A stretch of 64,000 bases of DNA from Chamaecrista fasciculata (lineage: Eukaryota; Streptophyta; Magnoliopsida; Fabales; Fabaceae). Position numbers and translations under genes: made by a program. Where the stretch lies: the NCBI GenBank assembly GCA_003254925.1, contig QANZ01011603.1, positions 84,322 through 148,321 of the forward strand, given 5' to 3'. Below the pieces are notes generated by a model. The model searched no databases. It saw only the letters and a program-made list of their open reading frames with translations, and was not told where the DNA came from. Below are positions 21,246-31,468 of this stretch, in pieces. Numbering within the stretch: the stretch's first letter is position 1; every line of letters begins with the position of its first letter.

Positions 21246-22069
21246 GTTAAATGTAATATTAACAAAAATTAGAACAACATCATATTTGTAATTAAATTTC
21301 AGTTAATATGTATAACAAAAAATACTAAGCTGATTGCAATCACATTTTTGAAGAATAATTTTTTTCAATTTTATCNTTTTTGGCCTGAATTCTATCAAAG
21401 TTCTGCTAGCTACAAATTGAAGTTACTCTGGACTACTTTAACCTATAAGTATAGTTTAATATAAAAATGTGGATTTAGACTTTACAGGATACAATATATG
21501 ACTTCATCTTTCTAATAATGAATACTTGTTAAGAAAAAAATAGGATAGTAAAGAAGGTTAGCAAAAGAAATGAAAAATCATAAACAATCTCAACCATACC
21601 AAATTAATGGAAGGGTACCAACACAGGGTTGAGTGGCTTGGTGTATTTTAATTAAGTAAGGTCCCAAATTTGAGACATTGTGAATATATTTATCTGTGTT
21701 GGGCTTGGGAGACTCTTTCACTACTAGGGTTTCAGATTCTTTAGAACCTTATTTTAGTTTATAGTACCGTCTCTGTCATTATTATTAACTAAACTGATCT
21801 TTAGTTTAGCCAAAGAATATCTAATTCAATTTGATTACATGAACTGCAATCACTTTTCTAATTCCTCTCTCTTTTTGACTTAGATGAATGATATTTCAAA
21901 AGAAAATTTTAGTGTTTCAATATCTCCTTTTTCACTACAATCATAATGATGGGTGTTTAGGAAGAGACTAATTTGCAACGAGTCATATATTTTTAAAAAC
22001 TAAATTAAACATTTCGAAAAATCAGGGGGACTAAAATGATAGTGCCTGTATAATACTCTTTTTCACTTA

Positions 22070-22236
22070 GGCTCCGTTTGGTAGCCTGTAAAGGAGTTTT
22101 ACATTGTAAAACTCCACGAATTTCGAGACTTTCATGTGTTTGGTATGGTAATTTAAGCTATGTAAAGTGGATTACAATGTAAAGGGTTTTACATTACATA
22201 GGCCATTTTTCTTTANAAACCATACCAAACGGACCC
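22070..22236. mobile_element. Tourist-like (PIF/Harbinger) MITE
   Basis: Inverted ends are GGCTCCGTTTGGTA and, reversed, GGGTCCGTTTGGTA. The 3-bp duplication TTA lies at 22067-22069 and 22237-22239. The 167-bp length and lack of coding sequence fit a Tourist-type MITE. One N lies at 22216. Confidence 0.78.
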
Positions 22237-22456
22237 TTAGATAAATGAAACTTCAAAAGAAAAATTTAGTCTTTCATTTCAAATCAGATCAATGTGGTTG
22301 AACAAAATGGTAATTGAAGAGATTATATACAATTAAGAGACATCACATGGAATGAATGCCATAGGATGGAACTCATCATAGTACAAAACCCATTGAAGAG
22401 ATTAATAATAATCTAAGTAGAAAAATGGAAATGACAAAAGCCATAATGATCCTTAA

Positions 22457-22738
22457 TTATGAACAACAAAGAGATGAAGTCAGGTTGATGAAGTAGTCTT
22501 CAGTGCATGGAATTGTAAGACCTCCCATAGGATGATTGAACCCAAATTCTTCTTCAGCCCAATCCAACAAGTCTCGGAACAAAGGGTGGTTCAAGTATGA
22601 TATAGGAATTACAAACCTCTTATGCCTATCTCCCACATACACTGCAAAATGCCCTTTTGGAACATCACTATTATTAGCAGCAGAAGCCATTTTGATTCTT
22701 GCTGAAAGGCTTCTCTGAAGTTTCTGCAATTTCTTCAT
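22457..22738 (-). CDS. SAUR: SAUR-family protein, 93 aa
   Basis: Single-exon small auxin-up RNA protein. The start is ATG at 22736-22738 ([16 protein letters not shown]); six more upstream codons in frame begin with TTG and are excluded. The SAUR core spans about residues 25-90: [53 protein letters not shown]. The N-terminus is basic and could form an amphipathic helix. It is more divergent than the 92-aa cluster SAURs: it has TIPCTED rather than TIPCRED and lacks the MGFRLPG start. TATA-like repeats lie about 90 bp upstream on the minus strand. Confidence 0.92.
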   Translation of the reverse strand: MKKLQKLQRSLSARIKMASAANNSDVPKGHFAVYVGDRHKRFVIPISYLNHPLFRDLLDWAEEEFGFNHPMGGLTIPCTEDYFINLTSSLCCS

Positions 22739-22756
22739 GATTTTAAAAAAACTCAA

Positions 22757-24290
22757 GCTAAAGCAGTCTTAAAGTTTTTGAACACTTTGGTAGATATATC
22801 TATATCCATATCCATGCCTATATATATATGTAGATCTTGGGAAGTCTAAAACTTAAAAAGTATAGCAAAAGAATGCTGAGAAACATAGCAGGTGAAGGGC
22901 ATGAGGTAGGCTCATCATGCATAGTTTGTGCCAAAACATGAGGACCCACTATCTTTAGCAGCCAAAAATAAGAGTGTGGTTCTGCTTAAAAGAGATATGG
23001 TACTATTGCTTCTTGCTTTGAACTTTTTTGACTCCACACATGATGGTCTTGAATTCTATTAGGCCTAGCTAGTGTTGGTGTGGTCTTTTGCTTATTATTC
23101 AAAAGGAGCTTTGAACTTAGACTGGAGTTGTTATTTTGTGGCTTTTTCCTAAGATAACTTACTTGACAGCCAACCTAAAGAGTGATAATAATGGATCCTC
23201 AATTATTTTGGAAACAAGATTTTGGGTTGGAGATTTTCTAGTTTCTGAGCTATCACACACAAATTCTTTTTGCTCAGTCACCTGGGTGGGCTATTATGAT
23301 GATAGTTTGGTGAGGTCAATTTGAGTCATAAAGTAAAATTCCATGAATCCTTACAAAAAAACAAAGCTTTTTAGTAGTGGGTGGTTTTGATCACCATGTC
23401 ATGATCCTGGCATACCAAATCTGCTTTTTACTTTCTTCTTCAAGTGGACCACTAAACTGGTGCTTCCAGTTCAATATGGCATTATTTACAGTATGAATTG
23501 AAAAAAAGAAAAACGGAAGAAAGAGAAGAGGCTTAATGATGCTCACTGTTTGATCTTTTCTAGGAGATATATTAGTGTGTTATATTTGCTATACTTTAAA
23601 AAGGATTTGTAGATGAATAATGCTTTGTCTTTAGGGCATGTAGTGACTTTCTCCAAGACGGCTCTGATAAAATTATGACTTGTGGATGATTTGATAATCT
23701 GGTAATTAGTCGAAAAATTTGTTCAAATATTAAGTTTTGAGTAAATTAACATTTTGGTCACTAAACTATATGGCCACTATTAGTTTAATCCCTGATTTAT
23801 TGAAATGTTTGATTTAATACCTGAAACTTTATGACTTGTTGCAAGTTAGTTCTTCCATAAATATATATCATATAATTGTACAATTCAGTCTCTAGTGTGA
23901 CTAACAAGTCATGAATTCTCGGGAATTAAATCAATTATTTCAAAATTTTAAAGACTAAAATAATGATGTCCATATAATCCAGGGACTAAATTGATAGTTT
24001 ACTCATTAAGATTTTATTAAAGAATCTGATAACAAATTTCTTTAAAGCTATATCTAGATTGCTTTGTTTCCATAAAACTCTGATTTTGTATAACAAGTAT
24101 AACAAGGCTGAAAAGAAACATCAAGTTTGGTTTATACACAGACATTTTGGCACTGGAGTAACAAAAATATTTTACATCATGAACCTTGTCAACAGCGATA
24201 TATTCTTCTACAAAAGTCCTTGATATCATTAAACATTGAGTTTTTATTGACAATATTGTGAAAAGCATTGAGATGTAAGGCATAAATGTC
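22757..24290. other. Intergenic region with a fold-back element
   Basis: There is no supported gene. 23747-24010 is a fold-back: GAGTAAATTAACATTTTGGTC at the left is mirrored by GGGACTAAATTGATAGTTTACTC at the right, with a centre near 23880. Confidence 0.55.
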
Positions 24291-24425
24291 CTAACTTAGC
24301 TCCTGAAAACAAGGTTTGCCCATACTAGCAACAAGCATAACTGGAAGTACTTCAGCTAAGGTTGTCTGAGAAACAATGGTTCCATCAATAACTTCATTAA
24401 TTTCAACAAACTTTGTCACTCTCTC
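24291..24425 (-). pseudogene. Orphan exon-like fragment, unidentified
   Basis: On the minus strand a TTTTTAATTTCAG acceptor is followed by a 44-codon open stretch (starting ERVTKFVEINEVIDGTIVSQ, ending KPCFQELS) and TAG. Composition and splice context look like a genuine terminal exon, but no upstream exon is found. The protein is not recognised. It may be a gene relic or chance. Confidence 0.3.
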
Positions 24426-25016
24426 CTGAAATTAAAAATCTTCTAAGGTTAATCAAGTTACCTAATGATACACCGAGGCCCAACTCGACAATCACAATTA
24501 AATGAGAGTCTAATAAGAGCTATATCAGCAATGAGAATTTGTCCCCTAATTTAGTTATCAAGATTCCCCCTAAGAGGGCTAACATATTCAGTAATTAGCA
24601 TGCATGAATCAAGTTGCAGTTCAATAAAAAGACATTCCAACAATTACTTAGCCTCACCGGAACATGCTATACCAGTTTGCTCCATCAAGACAAAGAAAAC
24701 ATATATGAGATGTCTTAAGCATGTCTCCAGAAATTAAAATGACAACTATGAATAAAAGAATCTGTAGACAGACATTAGGTCTTCAATTGAACTGTTCAAA
24801 AACAGATTCTTTCTTGATATTTGACAAAGACATTTAAGACATCCAATAATTTCCCAACCCATATAGTTTTTCATATAGTCCTTTCTTCATATCTATATAT
24901 AGAGAGAGTCATGGCTTGCAATCTCAAGAAAATCATCAAATATATAGTTTCTTATCTCCTAAGAAAGAGTCCTTTTAAATTCTCACACTTTCACCAAATA
25001 GGAATTCATCAAAAAA

Positions 25017-25271
25017 ATGGGTTTTCTTCGCTTGCGCGGTCATAGAAGGCATTGTGTGGATGTACCAAAAGGGTATCTTGCAGTGTATGTAGGAGAGAAC
25101 CAAAAGAAGCGATTTGTGATTCCCATATCATATTTGAATCAACCTTCGTTTCAAGAATTGCTCAGAAAATCTGAACAAGAATTTGGGTTTGATCATCCAA
25201 TGGGAGGCCTCACAATTCCTTGCAGAGAAGATTTTTTCCTTAAGCTCACTTCTAATTTGCATAGGTCATGA
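25017..25271 (+). CDS. SAUR: SAUR-family protein, 84 aa
   Basis: Single-exon small auxin-up RNA protein starting [13 protein letters not shown]. The core is at about residues 19-80: [53 protein letters not shown]. It is the shortest intact SAUR here: its N-terminal linker is reduced compared with the MGFRLPG... cluster genes, but the core groups with them. A run of TATA-like sequence (ATATCTATATATAGAG) lies about 115-125 bp upstream. No good DST-like element is seen after the stop. It is an outlying member of the SAUR cluster, on the same strand as the main array. Confidence 0.92.
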   Translation: MGFLRLRGHRRHCVDVPKGYLAVYVGENQKKRFVIPISYLNQPSFQELLRKSEQEFGFDHPMGGLTIPCREDFFLKLTSNLHRS

Positions 25272-26345
25272 AGGATTTTTTCCTCATAGGTTAAGTTATT
25301 TTTCTAGCCATCTTTATTTTTTGTTCCTCCATGGAAGTGGAAAGATGTATTCATTCAATGAACAGATGATTCTGTTGTTGATTTGATTTTCTTCATGAAG
25401 ATTTCCATGGATTCATGTTTATTTGGATAAATTTTCAGAATACAATGAATCATTACAAGCCAAACCAAATCATAACAGAAAAAGAAAAAACAACCAAATC
25501 AAAACAGATTCATTAAGTGATTAACTTTACTTCCATTCCATCAAATTGTTATAATAAGATGTATGCTCTAGTTTCAGATTAGAAAAAAGGGGCTTGATAT
25601 ACAAGTAATAACAAACTCAAATAATAGTCCTCAAATTTTGTAGACCCAATTAGATTTAATCCCTGAAGATATATATATTTGTTGCCTTAATTAATCGACC
25701 TAACTGGCATGTTGCCTGAACTGTTACTCTGTAGGTGATAATTGCAGTTATGAACCAAAAGACTAATTGTAACAACTCATATTTCTATACATTAACTTGA
25801 GCACTATTATTAAAAGTTAAAAGTTACGACCATTTTTTTTAATTTTATTTATTATGTGGGATTTCTTAAAAAAAAATATAAAAATTGATAAAAGTCTTCC
25901 TTTTTTTTTCTGCACATATATAAGATCTCATTTGTTAAATTTTTCATTAAAAGGGATCATTTTTTTTTACTGTTGTTGTACTTGACACTTTTTCCAAACT
26001 TCTAGTTGGTTATTAGTGTATTACTAAGCTCGATAGTAGCTAAAAATATAATTTAAAAAAAGCATCATCTTAAATGAAAATCTTTAAAAAAAATGGTTTT
26101 CTTTTTTCACACAAAATGGAAGAATCTTCTGTCACTTGTTTATTTCAAGAGTTGCACAAAAATAAAGTCTAACAGAATTTCGTATATTTTAGACAAAATT
26201 AGAAGAAAAGTTAAATTTGTTTATATGAAATTATCAATTATGGATGATAGGGCTCCTTTCAAACATCTCATCTACCATAAGTTTTCCTTTCATTTTGAGG
26301 TTGTGAGGGTGATCGATCGTCTGAAAAGTGATCTATAGTAACCAA
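25272..26345. other. Intergenic AT-rich region
   Basis: No supported gene. There are T-rich and A-rich tracts and a possible partial copy of a TTTGGTCC-type fold-back arm near 25620-25690. Confidence 0.5.
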
Positions 26346-26347
26346 TC

Positions 26348-26413
<66 letters not shown>
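26348..26413. repeat. (AAT)n microsatellite
   Basis: About 22 uninterrupted AAT/ATA triplets. It is a likely polymorphic locus. Confidence 0.97.
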
Positions 26414-26414
<1 letters not shown>

Positions 26415-26539
26415 TAAGTTATCACTAATTTTTTGGACAGTTTAAGATATCTCTTATAAACCAATCAACAATGTCATGACTCATGTGTGAGCTATTACAT
26501 TGCTGAAACAGATCAGAAGGAGGTGGGCCTTTTAGTTTT

Positions 26540-26557
26540 AGGACAACACCATGTGAT
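26540..26557 (+). promoter_or_regulatory. Orphan SAUR-type promoter block
   Basis: GGACAACACCATGTGATTAT matches the conserved block that precedes the cluster SAUR genes, but no SAUR frame follows at the usual 175-200 bp. It is probably the relic of a lost gene. Confidence 0.5.
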
Positions 26558-27490
26558 TATGTGACCTCTATGCATGAGCCTTTTCAAATTCATTAAAGCC
26601 AACAGTTCCAAATCATCTATGTATATACACATAATTTGCATACTTTTAGAAGCAACACAAGAAAATTTCACAATGTTCTCAAGCATTAAATTCAAAAAAA
26701 ATTCATATATCTTCTTAAGGAAGTGGAAACATGTTCCCCTTACTGAGAAATTTATAGGAACTTTCCCCCAAATATCAATCAATTAATATTATTTTCTTCT
26801 AGCAAAATATTTTCACTGAAAAATAATACTTATGAGAAACCAAAAGGAATAACACCCCACTATGCTCAAATACACCATGTCATTTATCTGCCCATAGCCC
26901 ACTTGTTGCTAGAAAACAAATATATGCTTATGGTATTGGTAGTCGACTCTTCAATAGGCAGCATCTTCACATGAGCTTGTTAATCGTTTCAAGGCCACAA
27001 TAATGATATTGTTGTTTAAATTAGTACAAAAGAAGACAATTCAAGCTTGGTAATCCAACTGGACTCATCAATATATATCCATTCAAATAAAAAATCATCA
27101 TTCTATTCAAATCAGTACAAAGGTACAGTTTCATAGAACAAGTGCACACGTTTCACAGTAACCGTTGTTTGGGTGTTATATAACAAGATTATGCTGTTCT
27201 ACTTATGGAGCCAAATTTCATGTACTTCGCACATGGCCTTGTCTATACAAGTTAGTGATTATGCTATTCTTGCTTCCAAACACTATGAATGTTGTAGCAT
27301 CTATCAATTTAAGTCCTCCTCATTTCTCAAGCTTCACAGGTTTCGTCAATCTAAACAAGATATATGAGATGTCTGAAGTATGTCCACAAAATTTAGCAGT
27401 AACCATTAAACAATACAGCCCCTTATTACAAGGTAGGACATGCAATATCCATTGTTATTTAACTTCCTGATCCTTTGTCAGAGACCTCTA

Positions 27491-27516
27491 AGACAACACC
27501 ATGTGATCTCTCATGT
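27491..27516 (+). promoter_or_regulatory. SAUR promoter block of the pseudogene
   Basis: AAGACAACACCATGTGATCT followed by CTCATG, as upstream of the 44747 and 50224 SAURs. It lies about 175 bp before the pseudogene ATG and includes a CATGTG E-box core. Confidence 0.6.
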
Positions 27517-27667
27517 AATCTTTATACACCTTATTTTATGGCTACCCATTTAAGGGGGTATAAACATGTATACAAACTCTTAACTTGACAAACAACACAA
27601 GCCATTTGAATCCTATAGGATCAAAATTTGAACACTACCTTGCTGTTTTAGCAGAGAAACTGAAGAA

Positions 27668-28172
27668 ATGGGCTTTACTAGAAGGGTTTCAGGTATTTCC
27701 AGCCATGGAGCTTCGAGATCTGTGGAAATCTCAAAGGGGTATGTTGTAGATAATATTTGGATTAAGGATTAAGGAGGAGAAGAGGATTGAAACCTCTTTC
27801 TCTTGTTTGGAATTTTAAAAATTGGAAGAGAGAGAAACTAATTCTTCATTCTCCTCCCCTTTCACAGATTCCAAATACCTCAAATTAGGGTATTTTAGAA
27901 GAGGAATTGATTGTCAAACAAGAGGAAGGAGTTTAGGGACTTAATCTTCCCCTCCCCTCCTAATTGCCAAACAAGCCCGTAACGTAGTGTACTAGTGTAT
28001 GTTGCAGAGAAAATGAAGCGTTTTGTGATCCCAATAGTTTCTCTCCCAATTTTTAGAGAATTGCTTAATCAAGCTGAAGAAGAATTTGGATATGATCATC
28101 CAATGGGTGGTCTCAGTTCCCCGTAGAGAGGATGTGTTCTTAAATATCACTATGCAGATAAGTCAATTATAA
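27668..28172 (+). pseudogene. SAUR pseudogene broken by a MITE
   Basis: It begins MGFTRRVSGISSHGASRSVE and continues to a PKGYV-equivalent (SKGYV), where a MITE of about 235 bp interrupts the codons for VAVYVG. Sequence then resumes with [14 protein letters not shown]. Small deletions in the YLNQPSF segment and at the TIPC segment (CTCAGTTCCCCGTAGAG) shift the frame. The tail to 28172 still reads like a SAUR C-terminus (SQL, stop). The closest intact relative is the SAUR at 44747-45025. Confidence 0.88.
27750..27984. mobile_element. MITE inserted in the SAUR pseudogene
   Basis: The right end CCAAACAAGCCCG is mirrored loosely by ATAATATTTGGATTA at the left. TAG flanks both sides. The interior is purine-rich (GGAGGAGAAGAGGATTG) and resembles the nearby element at 28199-28458, so the two probably belong to one Tourist-like family. 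Confidence 0.65.
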
Positions 28173-28198
28173 GTCACACATAAGTCTAACACATGTAA

Positions 28199-28458
28199 GG
28201 TATGTTTGAATAGGAGATTAACGAGAAGGGAAGGGAGGGGGAGAGGAATAAGACCTCTTCCCCTTGTGTGAGGAGTTGAAAATTAGAGAAGATAATGAAT
28301 GATTAATTTTTAATCTCTCATCCTTCTTAATTCTCTCCCCTTCATAAATTTCAAATATCTCAAATTGAAATCTTTTAAAAGATGAGCTACTTTCCAAACA
28401 AAGAGTTTGAAAAATTAATTTCCCTGTCCCCCTTCCTTTCTCCTCCTCCAAACAAGCC
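28199..28458. mobile_element. Tourist-like MITE
   Basis: Left end GGTATGTTTG and right end CAAACAAGCC are inverted repeats, with the 3-bp duplication TAA at 28196-28198 and 28459-28461. It sits in the 3' flank of the SAUR pseudogene and splits its DST-like tail. Confidence 0.7.
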
Positions 28459-29689
28459 TAAAAGTTTAGAAGACATTTTGAAACTCATGGATTTTTTTAC
28501 ATTGTAAAGATTTTTTGTTATCCACTTCTTGGAAGTGGAAAAAAAAACTGCTAATCAGAATGAGATGTTCAGAGTGTTCTCTGTTCTTGGTGTAATCATA
28601 ACTAATTCAGTAACTCAAGTGGTTCCTCTATTCTGTTTAATTATAAAATCTAGCAATAACAAAGCTCAAGCTAACTTTTTAGTTTTTATTGCAATTAGGA
28701 CCCTTCCCTGGAGCATTTCCATAATTTTGATAGAATAGTAAACTGATAATTGCCATAAATTTTATAGATTCAATAAAGTAGCAATAGGTTTTGTACATAA
28801 CATCACCGTATGGTTTATCTACAGCTGTTTTCTTCTTTCTCTATTGGAGTTTTCATCAAGTCTCAAACTCCCAACATATCAATTATCCGAGCAACATTCA
28901 TTTGATTTCAATACATAAAAATAATCATCCTTATAGACTCAGTAGTAACTTCAATTTTTCAGATTCAACCTAGCTCAGAGAAAAGTGTAACACAAAAAAA
29001 AAATGTCGAAGCTAACTTCTTGAGTGAATCGAGATTCCTATATAAGCCTACCTACTAAGGTAATACGAAAAATTCTGAGGCATTCCCTTATATCCAAGTT
29101 CTAATACCAAGACTGCAAGGTTGCATTTGTTTCTTTTCTATTTAAACTTCTGTCATACTGTGCACTTGATCTCCCATAAGGGAAGTTTACAAAAATCAGT
29201 TCGGCTAATCAAACGTTCATCTAGAAATAAAAACGAGTTAATTAATAAAATCTTAGATTTTCTAGTCTCTTTAGGTTCAGTTATAAATTATACGTAGCTA
29301 TCCACTGTATACAAAACTACTCAAAAAAAAAAAAGGGAAAAAGGGTGTCTCACTTATAGGATCATACCTAATGTATCTTACTATCCAAATACCAAAAATA
29401 TCAGTTAGGAAAATGTCATTAAGATACAGTCCTTCTCTTGTTTCCAAAGATTTTGAGTTTAGGGCTATGTACAATAATTCATGGTTTATGGATCAGATTC
29501 CAAGTACTGATACAATAGTACCTTATCTATAAGAATAACGCAAGTGATATAATTGGAGCATGTCTAGGACAAAACAAATAGGCCATTACATCCACCACAA
29601 AATATTGAGGTTCTCTGCTCTAAAGGTCTTTTTCACAAGAAGGAAACTGTGCCGGCAGATCATTTAGAAGGTGGGGTCATGAATAATAA

Positions 29690-29930
29690 AATACCTTTAA
29701 AACAAAACCATGTGAATATATGATCTATCACAAGTCTTTGTCTCACAGTCTGAGTCACAATGACTCCACTATCCCATTAAACCAAATCTAGTAGACACCA
29801 CTGGTTTCCACTAGTTAAAGACCCTTTCATCAATATATATTCAACATGGCAGTCTCAAGCAATACAAGTCATTGTCATCTTCAACCCTAAAATTTCAAAC
29901 ATTTCTTGCTTTACACTAGATAAACAAAAA
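29690..29930 (+). promoter_or_regulatory. Orphan SAUR promoter and leader without reading frame
   Basis: This stretch closely parallels 45998-46239, the promoter and leader of the SAUR at 46240. It includes ACCATGTGAATATATG, the auxin-response core TGTCTC at 29739-29744 and the TTTCCACTAGTTAAAGA region. At the point where the ATG would lie the sequence changes and, from about 29970, becomes a TOC gene fragment. Confidence 0.7.
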
Positions 29931-29969
29931 TTAAAGAGTGCGTCCATATATATAAAAAATTATATGAAT

Positions 29970-30470
29970 GAACCAATAAAGTCACACAACCATAGGTGTA
30001 TATATATAGAAAAAGTCTAGAATAGAAAAGATGCATTACTTCGAGTCCGGTAGCATAATGTGACAAAAATGCCGAAAATGAAGATCTAACAAGGGAAATT
30101 ACAATGACTATGAGCAAAGATGAGACACTAATGACTGTAAAAAATAATGAAATGCAACTTAGTGACTTACTATCACTCTCATTTCATCATGACCAGTAAA
30201 ATATGCTATCTTATAGTAATTCCCTAACAGCATTACCATGCAAGCGCCTCAGCATATATAAGCTAACTTTATCACCATTATTGTCGTAGTTATCATCATT
30301 GTCCAAACTGCAGCTAATGGGAATAACCAATTAGCTTCCTTACTAGAGGGGTAAGCCAGACCAAAAGCTTCCTTACTAAAGGGACAAGACAGACCAAAGC
30401 AATTTGAAGTTGGCCTGAACTAATTAATCAAATTCTGAGTTGTCCTGCTCATCTGTTATTCAAACAGTGC
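29970..30470 (-). pseudogene. Fragment of a TOC120/132-like gene (3' end and 3'UTR)
   Basis: It matches 31200-31605 of the intact TOC gene in order and orientation. It covers the 3'UTR (GATGCATTAC..., TGTAACAAAAAT-like strings) and roughly the last 44 codons (sense strand corresponding to LNNRGAGQISIR... LVPLLKKLVGYSQ). Substitutions, a short internal tandem duplication near 30340-30390 and loss of everything upstream show it is dead. Confidence 0.75.
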
Positions 30471-31468
30471 AAAATTAGTGTTATAAACCATGTAAAAGTC
30501 AATACATACTATAATTTCTATATAAAAAAAATAGCTCGAATAGACAAAGGTTAAAATAAATTGTATAGAAGCTAATGGGCAATGAGAAGTCAGATGATGA
30601 AAAGGAAAGAAAAAAGGACAAAATGGGCAATGCCATGTACTAAGTGTTGGCAGAAGGGACAGATAGCATTCTCATTACACAAGCACAAACCGCATGCTGC
30701 CATGTTAGATTGTTGCACAACTAGGAGTACTCTAGCTCTAAGTTCTTCACTATGGCAGGAAGCAACCAAAACCACTTTCTATTGCAAAAAACACCTTCCA
30801 TTCCGGACAAACATTGTCCTTGTCCTCTACTTCTTGTAACATTCTTACCAACTACTGTTGGTTCCATCAAGCAACACAATACGATCAATTATTCACACAA
30901 AAGGACATCAGCTTATGCACTAGAATTCAAAGATGCTTTGGAGCTTAGTAGATCTAACGTTTCTCATGACCTTTTCTAATAATTAAAAAATCGCTTAATT
31001 TTTTTTTTAAAAAAAAGGCTTCATTGACACTGAAACGAATTACCAAAACACATAGATAGAAATAAATGAGCACAAGAGAACCCGGAGGAAATAGCAACCC
31101 ATGGACAACAAAGTAGAAACAAATGAGAGAATGATCCCGTGGGGATGAAAGGCTATCAGAATGTGGAGGAAAAGCAAGTAACAAGATAATACATCAGAAC
31201 CCAATAAATTTGCACAGCCGTGGGCTTATAAAGAGAAAAAAACATGAAGAAGGATGCATTACTAAGAGTTCAGTAGCACAATGTAACAAAAATCCGGAAA
31301 GTGGAATATCTAGTAAACGAAACTACAATGACCACAATCAAATAACAGATCCTCGAGTGAAAAAAAAAATGCAACTATCACTCATTTCTTAGTGACCAAC
31401 AAGAAATGCTACTTCTTATTACCGTGCAAAAGCTGCAGCATAATAAGCTAACTTTATTATCTTTCTCA
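30471..31468. other. Spacer between TOC fragment and TOC gene
   Basis: The right part, to 31468, is the 3'UTR of the intact TOC gene. The middle (30560-31180) has short frames only and no recognised element. Confidence 0.5.

Larger units (their letters stand above)
26940..29935 (+). repeat. Decayed segmental copy of the 44.0-46.24 kb SAUR region
   Basis: Sequence from GCAGCATCTTCACATGA onward parallels 44005-46240 in the same order. It contains upstream flank, a SAUR (here a pseudogene at 27668), its downstream flank (28500-29690), and the promoter and leader of the next SAUR (29690-29930). The match ends where the next reading frame should begin. Two MITEs are inserted that are absent from the partner. 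Confidence 0.75.

Noticed and set aside
22739..22756. N-terminal extension MSFFKI of the 22.5-kb SAUR
   Set aside because: It depends on TTG as start; ATG at 22738 is adequate.
26513..26786. Opposed 89-aa and 70-aa frames
   Set aside because: AT-rich chance frames overlapping an orphan SAUR promoter block; no family resemblance.
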